Below are positions 10,901-20,625 of a DNA stretch of 64,000 bases, piece after piece (position 1 is the first letter of the stretch; every line of letters begins with the position of its first letter). The position numbers and the translations under genes were made by a program. The notes beneath the pieces were generated by a model. The model did no database searches. It was not told the origin of the DNA and worked only from the letters and a program-made list of their open reading frames with translations. Source of the stretch: Puffinus mauretanicus (Eukaryota > Chordata > Aves > Procellariiformes > Procellariidae); the NCBI GenBank assembly GCA_023333565.1, contig JAJKFH010000714.1, positions 93,483 to 157,482 of the forward strand, given 5' to 3'.

Positions 10901-13900
10901 TTCAACAAAGGCAATGGGGCTACACACCACTTGGAGCTGTGGTCGTTGATGACCTAAATTTGCAGATCCAAAAATTCTCCACAGGTTACTAACAGTCCTA
11001 AACAGTAACTTTTGAAATGGTAACTTTCAGAATGAAAGCTAATAAGGCTTTTTGGTGTAATGACAGTTTCAGAGAACAATGACCTTCTTTAGGAAGTCTG
11101 AAGGAGGCAAGCCCACTGCTGCTGATGCAGGTAGCTGCCAAGGGGACACCAAACATGTCTTGCACTTTGCCAAGGTCCTCCCCAGCCACAGGCAGGCTGG
11201 TGAAAATAAAGTGTTGGGCACATGTAAGGAAGGACTCACTTAAGCCATTGTAGTCACCAGCTGCTGACTTATGGGCAATAGGAGACCTCCTGGTACTGCT
11301 CAGGTAGGAAACGCATCTTCCACAGATACACGTAACAGGACAAAATACAAAGTAGCCACAGTGCATTGCTTGCGCAGTATTTCTTAGAAGGTTAGAGGTG
11401 GCTAGCTACTGAACAGCTATTTAAATAAAACAGATTTCATCTAGACAAGGGCTTGAATACACACCAATGCAACAGTCAACTGTCCCCAGGTGGAAGCTGA
11501 GGGACAAAACGGTAGGTGTGGAAGTCTTGCAGAAGGGCCCTCAATGGCTCCACCCTCCCACACCCCCACCCCAAAACCCATTTACTTGGTCTTTTGTGAA
11601 GCTGCTTTATGCCTTTAAGAAAAGATTGGTAGGTACGGCTGCAATTTCAACAGAGCTCTTTCCACGACTCTCCACTTGCTCTGCCTCGCTACCAGATACA
11701 CAGATCCTTTTCCAGCATATGTATGTTACAATTCATTGTTTGAATTTTTTTGTCCTTGTGATGTTAACATAAGATGGAAGTTATCGGTACATGTCAGAGA
11801 AAACAGAGGCAAGCACTGAAGTACCCATTTTAAGTCATGTTGCCTGTTGTCTTGGCAACCAGTTAATAAGCTCTGTTACTCATTTTTCACCAGCACCTGA
11901 CAACAACATCTCTGCAAGATTTGGTATTATTAAGGAGTCTGCTAACTCAGCTGCTTTACAAGGTATCAGAAAAGATCTGCTGGCTTTTCCATTCTGAATC
12001 CTGTTTTTAAGGACTCATAAATCATCCATAAATTTCCCAGCAGCTGAATATAGGATGCACAAATACCACTGTGACAATCCATTCCCTTGAAAAGAGCACA
12101 AAAAGTGTTGGGATCCGGGCATGCTTCCTGCAGTATCAGTATGTACATTGCTATTCACTACACAGGGAGAAGGATTAGACCTCAAATTCCTTGAGTGAAA
12201 ACACATGAATGCTTTGACAGACATATTCTCTCACATGTCTCTCCTTTGACATTGCAGGCATATGGCTTGGGGACAGGGTTGGCCCCATTTTCTCCAAGCT
12301 TCCTTTTGGAGAAAGAGTCCTACCCTTCATATTGCTGCTGTGTGTATCCTCGAGCTGCTTTGAGAAGCATACAAGCATGTACTGAGCTGGCACTGCAATT
12401 ACCATAATTAAACATTATAATCAAACAGGCTTCAGTCAGCAGTCAGACCTGACTACACTAGGAGCTGTGCAGACACACTAGATGACTCTACCCTTCCTCA
12501 AGAGTAAACCGTCCCTATGTGAGTCGCACAAAGAGTTCAGTCTCAAGGAACAGAAAAAAAGGCTGTTTAATTACATCCCACAGACTACCCCGTCACCTTG
12601 GATGAATACTTTCCTTGGACAAAAGGTTACCTAGTTACCCAAATTCCACAGAATTTCTGAGTTTGGGACCGTAAGGGAATACGTACTTACAATCATCTTT
12701 TTAGTATGAACGTTGACCATTTCACTGGTTAAACACTCAAAATTCAAGATTTGGGTGTTGTAACAGACATCAAACATTCTGAAATTTTATTAACAAATGG
12801 CAACAAAAAACCCTTCTCCCTACCAAACAGTAGAGAGGATACACAGGACCCTCATGCAGAATCAACATCAGAGAACCACAGAGAGAAACTGAAATAAACG
12901 ATCCTCTGATTATGCAGTGGGATTCTGGAGGTGCCAGTGGGCTTCCCCAAAAAATTTTAGACAAGAAATTGGTCAAGAGGGCTAGCTTTATTCCTGGATG
13001 TTCCCTTTATCCAAGTTTCAGGCTTCCTTAATGCTCTTTCAACATAGATTTTCGCAGTTTATTGTTTAAAGATTGAGCAGTGGTGAAAAACACATTCATT
13101 ACTGCTTGTCATAGAGATGTTGATGAATTCCAGTCACATGCAATTAAGCTGTAATTCAACACAATGACAGACTAAACAGGCAAGTCTAGACAAACAAGAA
13201 AAAAATAAACCAAAAATAAAATTCCTAGAGAAAAATTCCTAGAGGATTCTATAATCTTTCTGTGGAAAAAAGGGGTGCATAATTTTACTTTGTTTATCAT
13301 ATGAAAGCAGAGTATTTCCTCTATTTTAATTCATGCAATGGTATCAGCACATATCATCTAAACAAGACAGCAAAAAATATTAGACACGCTGGAATATTTT
13401 TGCTAAAGGAGAAGCACAGGATCTTTTCTTTCCCTGAAGTTTTAAAGTAAAACACATACATGTTAAAAATGGGATGCATTGCATCTTGCATTCCTTAAAG
13501 ATAAATTCTGCTAATTTCACTTATCAGAATACCCTCTCTGTAAAACAAAGCAACTAGTGTCACTGAGAAGTTGAATTGGCTTCATGACATTTAAACTGAA
13601 ATTAAAGACATGTATCCTAGGCCTGAGTTTACTTCCATGTAAATCAGGAACTACATGCCTTGACTCTAAATCTTCGTACTGAGTATTGTTGTATTGGTTC
13701 TGTTGGTTTTCAAACCAGGGGAAGAATCATAGAGGTATATTTTTTTTCTTAACTCTGGCAATGTCTTACTCTCTATAGATAAGGGGAGATACGGCAAAAT
13801 CTGCTATAACCTATGCTGCAAGAAGAAGAATTAGTTACACAAGACGTTTCGGTACATTATTCGAAACCATCAGGTCAATGCTGTCATGCTAGCAAGACAT

Positions 13901-14907
13901 CAGGTTCTCTTTGTCAACAGTGTATAGCAACTGACCCTAGGAATGTGATGTAGTAACATGATACATTTCATAGCCCTTTTTCACCACACTTTCACATTCC
14001 TGAAGCTGGAATTTATAACACTTACCAGTACTAGGTTGTACAAGTCAACCTGCACATGGCCACAACGATTTCACCAGTGAAAGCAACCTCTACTCCTTTG
14101 AGAAGGTTATATATTTTTACATGAAAACCGTGATTAATTTCACGCATGCTCATTCAGCATTTGTGTTAATGTAATGAGATGTTAGAAAACTTACCAAAAC
14201 ACTTCACAAAATTTTACACTTCGCAAAATTGGATTTTTTTGGTTTTGTTTTGCTTTATTTTATGAATCCTCTAAAGGAAGGACAGGCTTGAAGAAAAGGC
14301 AGCAAAAGAGATTTAGTCTCATGAGCCCTGTAAACTTCTAATTTCCTCATACAAGCCAAAGAAAGTTCCTGTGAGTCAAGGTAGACCCTCCACGCCTCAG
14401 CTTTTCATACCAAGAAAGAGAAAAGTCCAAGCCTTTTGGGAAGAAACAGGGGGCTTGGGCTGCGCTTGCGCAACAGCCATGACACCATTTCTGGCTCTAT
14501 CAAACTGTAGAGCTAACCTTTCAGATTATTTTTTTGTATGTGCTCTACCTACCACAATAAGCTTCAGTCTCTGGGACTACTAGATTGGTGGTACATAAAC
14601 AAACTGTTCAGTCAAAAAGTGAGTTTTACTTAACTTTAATGTGGCCCTAAAACTTAACATCCACTACCAAAGTAATCATGGTGATATACATGAAGCTAAC
14701 CTAAAAGGCTGATTATTTTAAAGTTAAGTTGTGAGAAAGTTAAAACAATTATAGTTTTCAAGCCATATTTTAAAATAAAGGGAAAAATTATTCATTGTAA
14801 AGAATCACAAATGAAAGTGGGCCATACAATTCCAGAGTGTATTTATTAATTCTGCTCTTAAAAACAAAAAACAAAAAACCCTTTGTCAAACACTTCCAAA
14901 AACTCAC
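7987..14907. other. MAP1B intron 2, right part; no exon seen
   Basis: Mostly AT-rich unique sequence. It contains a G10 run at 8143-8152, a T-rich stretch at 8239-8281, a small GC-rich island at about 10235-10400, and a C-tract cluster at 11553-11572 (G-rich on the MAP1B sense strand). An open frame of 122 codons at 10998-11366 (-) has no recognisable family motif. No transposon beyond the nest at 5492-7986 could be identified. Confidence 0.75.
10235..10400. other. Small GC-rich, CpG-bearing island inside intron 2
   Basis: About 165 bp that is much richer in G+C and CpG than its flanks. It contains self-complementary blocks (CCGGGG with CCCCGG near 10296-10310) and splice-like signals on both strands: GC|GTGAGTCA on + near 10396 and TCCCCGCAG|GGCG on - near 10362. 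Overlapping open frames (10105-10383 - and 10248-10490 +) have no recognisable content. It could be a minor intragenic promoter or exon, or a relic of a GC-rich repeat. Confidence 0.4.
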
Positions 14908-15009
14908 CTCGAACTTCAGGAGAGAATCGAGCTGAATGGCGAGACACAAAAAGTTTCAGTTCTTGATCCAAGTTGCATTCAATCAAGTTTGTGTCCCATG
15001 ATCGGATTC
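14908..15009 (-). CDS. MAP1B: MAP1B exon 2
   Basis: A 102-nt internal exon, too short and lacking an ATG to stand out as an ORF. Read on the minus strand after an acceptor ending GAATTTTAG, it gives GA ATC CGA TCA TGG, so that with the last G of exon 1 the protein reads (G)IRSWDTNLIECNLDQEL then KLFVSRHSARFSPEVR, the known continuation of the MAP1B heavy-chain N-terminus. The donor is CGAG|GTGAGT, close to ideal. Phase is 1 on both sides, and no stop or frameshift is present. The polypyrimidine tract before the acceptor is weak and interrupted by purines. The next exon should start by completing a Gly codon; it was not found in the remaining 14.9 kb, so the gene continues beyond the left edge. 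Confidence 0.95.
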
Positions 15010-18000
15010 CTAAAATTCAAAATACAAAACACATCTAGCTTGATACATGAGCATTGGAAGTTTTAACTGAGTATTTCTCCATTTGCATTCATGCTATTTG
15101 CATATTTCTAAATTCCAAACCCTGCCTCTCTTCCTTTCAAGGCACACAGCTATTTTTTGGAAAGTGCTGAGTGCTCAGAAGGAGCACTCTGGACAGGAAT
15201 CAGTCACAAGCAAGAGGAAATCTGCCTTTCCAAAGGGTGACCATCCTTTAAAGCCCCAGCTTTAAGACTGCTGGTCCCACATCTTAGTAGCTACATTACA
15301 AGAAGTTACTGATGCCCCCAAATTGCCTTTAAAATAGCAATACACTGATTTACAAAACTGAAAGACTGAATCACTCAGAGGACACTTTAGTCACATTGCA
15401 GAACCATTATACTTGTCCCTCTGAGGAAAAAAAGACAGCATCACCTAGCATGTTGCAAATTAATATTTAAATACAAAGTATTAAATTGCTGACTTCTTAG
15501 TTCAAAAGCTTTGAAGCATCCCATATTTTAAATTAAAATTTAAGTAATCTTTTATTTATGAATTATCAAAATTCTAGTTTTGAGATTTAAAAATGCTATG
15601 CTTGATCTTTTTTCTTTTAAAAACTAAACAGCACATCTCTATTCCCTACCATTTTTCCCCCAGCTACTTAGAAAGTGAGACACTTGACACATATGTGATC
15701 AAAAAATATATTATTGCAAAAAAATATTTTTAAGGATTGAAATTTGACCAGGACAAAAAAAAAAAATCATTGCAGCCAAAAGACAAATTTATAATTTTCT
15801 TCCACAAGATTTTGATGACTAAATTAAAAAAAAAGCCAAAACCCAGGAGAACATGCTTAACATTTTTCTATAATTTTCTTGGTTTTAAGTTGTTCTGAAA
15901 AATCTTCCAGTTTTGAAAAATAATGAGCAGGCAGTTGCACTACAGGTAAGTCGAGGCATTGCTGTGATTTTGAACAGCAATATTACAGTGAGGTTTTTTT
16001 TTCCTAAAGGAACATCATTAGACTTACACAAATTAGCTGGCAAATGCAGAAGGGACTGCAGGTGAGGAAGTGTCTGGTGGCCCCTCCCCACATGCCTGAC
16101 CGTGCCTTTGCATGAAATTGTTGAGCTAAATCACTTTGGGGTTTGGTGAGGAGATGCCTGAAGAGGTGTGTGGGCAACCCCTCACCGTGAGACTAGCACT
16201 AACACTCCTGCTGGTAACTCTGCCAGGGTTTCAGGCTGTGAACGTTACTGTCAACGCTACCCCCCATGCTATATTCTCTTTCAAGGCAGCAGAAACGTCA
16301 GGACGCCCGCTGGCAGAAGCCATATTGTAGGGCTGAAGGATGAGGAGGAGAAAGAGGGGGAAGAGCAGTGAAACCAGATCTGCAGTACCGGTCTCCCAAT
16401 GCAGCTCTGGGTAGGTTCTCCATGCAAATATGAACATCTGCATTTCAAGTGCCTGAAGCCTCTTCAAGGAGAATTCATCCAGGGCTTTTCCTTGTCAGCT
16501 TTCCAATCCAAGTAGGAGCATGCTTACTACTGGGATATGCTACCAGCTATTAAGTATCTGCCATTTGAAACTCTAAATAAATTTGGAAATACAGTATTGC
16601 CTGTGTGTTTCATAACCACTCAAGAGAAAAATAACTGAGCTATAACCAGCCACCTCCACTTCCTGACTGATGCATCGTTGTTCAGAGGCACAAGCAGTGA
16701 GTCTCTTCTGCAAGTCTCCTTATTTTCATTTCTCAAAAATCTCTTGGCCATATGGTGCATTTTTGGGGCGTAGTTTTGGCAGACAAATACAGCTCAGCAG
16801 GCTTTAACGTTTTCCAGGTGTTGGAATACTTGAGAGCAAGAAAGTAAAGATGATATATACCACGCACATACAGTACATATGAAAACTATGACTAGTAAAC
16901 CGACATCGATCACGAAGCTGAAGTACATTGAATGAACGAGCGCTGAACTTCAAGAAGCTAGAAGATAAACAGCTTGCTGGCCTCTGACAGCAAGCTTGTG
17001 TGGGGAGACTACAAAGCTTTCTGGAGGTCAGTTAAGCAATATGGACTATGATTCAGCAATGCTGCTAATGATAGGGCCTGTCCACCATCCCTAGCTGCTT
17101 TTGTCGTGAATCCAAATTTGCTGTAGGGATAAGATTCTGATTAGGCGTAGTCAAGACTGCTGAGCCAGGCAATGTCCAAAATACAGGACTCAACGCAAAA
17201 TAAACAGGAAAAAAAAAAACAAAAAACCAAACCAAAAAACCCCTAGACATCCCATGCACACAGTAGTCCTAGAAGCTGAAGCTGGGATTTGGATAGCATA
17301 TCCCAAATCTGCAGCTGCATGATTCAGCAGTCTGGATGCAAAAATTATGCATGTACATTATACAGTAGCATAATGTATTGTATACATTATATAACAAAAT
17401 CAGTTTTGGGTAGAACGGAGGTAAATCTGGAACTAAAATCCAAGGTCAATCCAATGATGTTGATCATTAACAGCATGGACGTAACTGCTGGAAGCATGGC
17501 TGAATTAGAGCTATTTCTTTCTTTCTGCAGTCTTAGGAGTGCAATGCCACTAGACACAGGACTAATCAGACAGCATGCAGGGCACACCCAGTAGCATCTG
17601 CCAAATCAGTGGAAAAATCCTGAAGCTTTCTGTTCACTCTCTTCTTTTTTTGGTGGATGGTGGGTTGGAGGATTGCTCCCTTAGCAAAGTCACATCTCAA
17701 ATGTAATTACTGAAAATGCATCTCGCCACGCCATTCCCTCTTCATGATATATTAAGAAATGACTCTGCATTCCACCAGGTTGCGTAGCATCACACCACTG
17801 ATGTGTTATCAGCAGATGTTTTCTTTGACACGTTGCTCTGCAGTTTGGCGCATGAATCCACGGTTTTCAGTGACGGTACTCAGGAGATGTACCAGAGAAG
17901 ACAGTGAGGCAGAGTTATCAAGAACCCAAAACGCATTTAAGGCTCTGTTGAGAATAAAGGTTGAAAGAAGCGGGTTTTTCCAGACTACAGTACGCTTTCC

Positions 18001-19791
18001 AAAGAGAAAGAAATTAGGCGAGCCCATATTTGCCCCATGCAGATAGAGCTTCAGACTCCCAGTGTACTCATCCAGAACAATGGACCTCAAAATTTGATCA
18101 AGGTTTTTTCCTAGCAGGCAAAATCTCAATGAGATCGTCTGACACCAGGAGCAGCGAGGTGACTTTTAATCCAAAATGATGAATAAAAAGGCCAAAGCAT
18201 TCCCTCTGAACATCTAAAACTGTAAGTGGGTGTTATGCTTAGTGGCAGGAGGTAGAGCAACAGAGCTATGCAGCAGCAATTGTACAATAGAAGCTTCAAG
18301 AAGAGACTGAAGAGCATTTCTTCAGAGGAAGGATGACATCAGCTGTCTTGAGGGCAGAAGTTTTATCCATTTGCTCTATAATTTTTAATAATTTAATTAA
18401 AATGCAGCCAATTCACTTCTGACACAACCAAAAATTAGATAGAATTAGGAAAGTGCAATGCTGACGAGGCTCTGAATGACAAAGCATCTGCCTCAGTAGT
18501 TCTCCCTAGGAGACAATGGTAGCAATAAAGATGGACAGGTCATGGTGAAGCTGGTTAGCTGTGATGAGGTAGCCCTTTACCACAAACAGTCATGAAAACG
18601 AATCAAGAGAAATAGCCAGCTAAAGCAACAATGCTTGAGAAAGCAACAATAGAGACAAATGAAGTCCTAGCTGGACTGCTGAACCACACCTACATGACAA
18701 GGCTGCTACCAATTCCCTGTTCCAGGGGCTCTTCCTTCCCTCTAACAATGGCAGGTTTCTGAAATCTCTGCTTTCACCAGCCCAGAAGAAAAACACATCT
18801 CACAAAAATCAGGTATCATTTAAGTTTAACAAACTACAGGGTCCGGCAATAATTTTCTTTGTGCTTTGTACCACTATTACTGCAAGGGGGCTTTTTTTCC
18901 CCTCTGCATGTACTCTGCAATCTATTGTACCAGAAACCACACCGAGAACTTAAACAACTGTCATTTCACTTGTGATACCTTCCTGTACCGCCGTCTTAAG
19001 AAAAGGACAAATAAACAGCGAGTCTGTAGCCGGACAATAAGGAGGCAGAGCACTCAGGTATTAGCCTTGTTATCCATATGGTTTTTCTTTGTTGGAATAT
19101 ATATATGCGCATATAAAGCTTGGGTCCTGAGAAATTCTCCAGCCAAGAGAAAAGTCTCACCGCCCGCAGTTAGACACAAAGGCACGGCTGCGCTCCCGCT
19201 CGGGCAGCCTTTGCCGCCGAGAAGGAAAACGCCCCGAATCCCGCCGGTTTGGTTCGGCGGCGGGGGACGGGCGTTTGCGGGGACCTGCCGCCCCGCAGCC
19301 CCAGCCCATCCCCATCCCATCCCACCCCATCCCATCCCCAGCCGCGTTTGCCGCCGGCGCCGCGGCCGCCCTTTGTCCGCTCGGGGCTGCCATAGGGACC
19401 GCAGTGCGGACTGCGCCACGCCCACCCGCCGGTGTCTCCGGGCGGACGGGCTCGGCGGCGGCAGCGGCGCCGCGGGTGCTGGGCTCCCGTCCCGGCCCCG
19501 GCCCCTCCGCCCCAACAATGGCGGGCAGGGGGCTCGGCAGGCGACCACCCCTCTGCGGCTCTCTGCGCGGGCGGCAGCGGGGCCCGGCCCGCAGCCTCGC
19601 TCCGCAGCGCCCGCACCCCACCGGGGGAGGATGGGGGGCTGCGGCGGGACCCTGGCGGAATAAAGAACCGGAGACCGCGACTTGGCGTGGTGGGGGGGGG
19701 GGTGAGCCCCGGCCGCGCCTCAGCAGGGGAAGGCGCCGGCGGGGGGGTGCCGCGGCGCTGCCTGCGGCGTCCCCGCTCCCCGCCGCCTCAC
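15010..19791 (-). other. MAP1B intron 1
   Basis: A 4,782-bp GT-AG intron. The right-hand part (above about 19145) is CpG island with the CCCAT array and a G10-type run near 19691. The rest is AT-rich unique sequence with no recognisable transposon. It holds a perfect 9-bp-arm hairpin at 17370-17390 and an A/AC-rich stretch at about 17208-17240. It also contains several short open frames (for example 16136-16330 and 17759-18046 on +) with no recognisable protein content. Confidence 0.85.
19304..19340. repeat. (CCCAT)n-type short tandem repeat
   Basis: A pentamer-like array of CCCAT and CCCCAT units, seven C-tracts in a row. On the minus strand, which is the MAP1B sense strand, it reads as repeated GGGAT/GGGGAT and fits the four-tract G-quadruplex rule several times over. 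It lies about 450 bp into intron 1. Confidence 0.85.
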
Positions 19792-19969
19792 CTCGCTCGA
19801 TGTTGGCGATGGCCCGCCGCAGGTGCTCCTCGGTCACCAGCTCGCCGATGACCACCAGCAGGTAAAACTTGCTGTCCAGGAAGCGGTGGGAGAGGCTGGG
19901 CGAGGGGGAGGTGGGGTTAGGGATGCTGCAGGAGGGCTCCGAGTCCACTTCCACCACCACGGTGGCCAT
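19792..19969 (-). CDS. MAP1B: MAP1B exon 1, coding part (N-terminus)
   Basis: First coding exon of microtubule-associated protein 1B, a large neuronal protein that binds and stabilises microtubules in growing axons and is cleaved into a heavy chain and light chain LC1 (family knowledge). The exon encodes 59 codons plus one base of a Gly codon. The protein starts MATVVVEVDSEPS and includes the conserved stretch LSHRFLDSKFYLLVVIGEL followed by VTEEHLRRAIANIER, which I recognise as the vertebrate MAP1B N-terminus. The ATG at 19969 is the first in the predicted transcript and has G at -3 and G at +4, a strong initiation context. The exon ends CGAG|GTGAGG, a good donor, in phase 1. Exon 2 at 15009 restores the frame as GGA (Gly). 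MAP1A and MAP1S are related, but the MATVVVE start argues for MAP1B. Confidence 0.95.
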
Positions 19970-20058
19970 CGCCGCCGCCCCGCTCCGCCCCGCAGCTCCG
20001 GGGCGCTGAGGGGAGAAGGGCCGCTCGGCGGCGGCTCCGCAGGCGGCAGGGAGGGAGT
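19970..20058 (-). other. MAP1B: MAP1B 5' untranslated leader (predicted)
   Basis: About 89 nt between the predicted initiator (A at 20058) and the ATG at 19969. The leader is very GC-rich and contains no upstream ATG on the minus strand, so initiation at 19969 is unambiguous if transcription starts here. The start site itself is inferred from the TATA-initiator spacing. Alternative starts farther upstream within the CpG island are possible. Confidence 0.6.
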
Positions 20059-20091
20059 GAGGGCGGGCGGGGAGGCGGCGGCGCTTTTATA
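20054..20091 (-). promoter_or_regulatory. MAP1B core promoter: TATA box plus initiator
   Basis: On the minus strand TATAAAAG occupies 20091-20084. It is followed by a GC-rich spacer and by TCACTCC (20060-20054), which fits the initiator pattern YYANWYY with its A at 20058. The first T of the TATA box is then at -33, within the usual spacing. GGGCGGG-type GC boxes (on +) lie between the two elements. A TATA box inside a CpG island is uncommon and suits a tissue-restricted neuronal gene. Confidence 0.75.
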
Positions 20092-20118
20092 CGGAGACTG
20101 TGCAGGGCAGGGACCTGG

Positions 20119-20162
20119 CGAGGAGGAGGAGGAGAGGAGGAGGAGGAGGAGGAAGGGGGGGA
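20119..20162. repeat. (GGA)n polypurine tract
   Basis: About 44 nt composed of G and A only on the + strand, mostly GGA triplets with one GA interruption and ending in a G run. It begins about 28 bp upstream of the MAP1B TATA box. The mirror-like polypurine/polypyrimidine make-up can adopt triplex or nuclease-sensitive structure and binds CT-element factors in other promoters. Confidence 0.85.
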
Positions 20163-20203
20163 GCCGGCGCATCCCCGCGTCGCCGCCGCGTTTCCAGCAT
20201 CCA

Positions 20204-20219
20204 CAGCTGATGTCATCTG
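20204..20219. promoter_or_regulatory. Paired E-boxes flanking a CRE-like octamer
   Basis: The sequence CAGCTGATGTCATCTG contains two CANNTG E-boxes (20204-20209 and 20214-20219) overlapping TGATGTCA, one base from the CRE/ATF octamer TGACGTCA. It lies about 150 bp upstream of the predicted MAP1B start. Proneural bHLH factors bind CAGCTG and CATCTG/CAGATG sites, so a neuronal control role is plausible but inferred. Confidence 0.45.
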
Positions 20220-20625
20220 CCGCAAATCCTCCCCGCGGCGGCCCCCGGAAGCAGGAAGGACGCGGGGGGCGAACAACGCCCCAAGGGGCGCGCCCCGGGC
20301 CCAGCCCCGGCCCCCGGCCCCGGCGGCGGACCCCTCGGCCCGCGCTGCCCCGGCCCCGCGGGTCCCGCGCCCTCGGTCGTGCCGCCTCCCTCGCTCCCCG
20401 TGCCCGTCCGGGGCGTCACCCTGCCGGGATGGTCAGCCCCGGGTCTGGCTCTGCTGCCTGGGCTCCCCGAGGCCCTCCCGGGGTGCCAGCCTTGAAGCAC
20501 GGCGGTGAGGAGCCGCAGGCGGGGCCCGGGCAGGCCACCTGGGGCTCCAGCTGCGCCCCCGATGCTGGCGGATGAAAAAGCAGTTCCACTGTCCAAGGCC
20601 AAGGGTCCCGTCTCCTGCATCTCGC

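Larger units (their letters stand above)
19145..20625. promoter_or_regulatory. CpG island covering MAP1B promoter, exon 1 and start of intron 1
   Basis: Roughly 1.5 kb that is sharply richer in G+C and CpG than the AT-rich flanks. It spans the predicted promoter, leader, exon 1 and about 650 bp of intron 1. CpG density stays high on both sides of exon 1, as expected for an unmethylated promoter. Long open frames occur on both strands here (for example 19157-19969 -, 19275-19865 +, 19823-20575 +). They are consequences of few AT-rich stop codons, not genes; only the minus-strand exon 1 frame matches a known protein. Confidence 0.9.

Noticed and set aside
10998..11366. 122-codon minus-strand open frame in intron 2
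   Set aside because: No recognisable domain and no frame-consistent splice neighbours. The length is within chance for an intron of this size.
1..14907. MAP1B exon 3
   Set aside because: I read the minus strand for the expected continuation (HHRSDVLETVV-type sequence) and did not find it, so exon 3 is placed beyond the window.
16136..16467. Overlapping frames in intron 1 (64-78 codons)
   Set aside because: No family match, and different frames on both strands compete over the same bases.
19157..19791. Long minus-strand open frame continuing past exon 1 (part of a 270-codon frame)
   Set aside because: The MAP1B match ends exactly at a GTGAGG donor at 19792 and exon 2 continues it in phase. 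The rest is low-complexity GC-rich intron read through.
19275..20575. Several long + strand open frames in the CpG island
   Set aside because: They are Ala/Pro/Arg/Gly-rich frames caused by high GC and antisense to the promoter and exon 1. No protein motif is visible.
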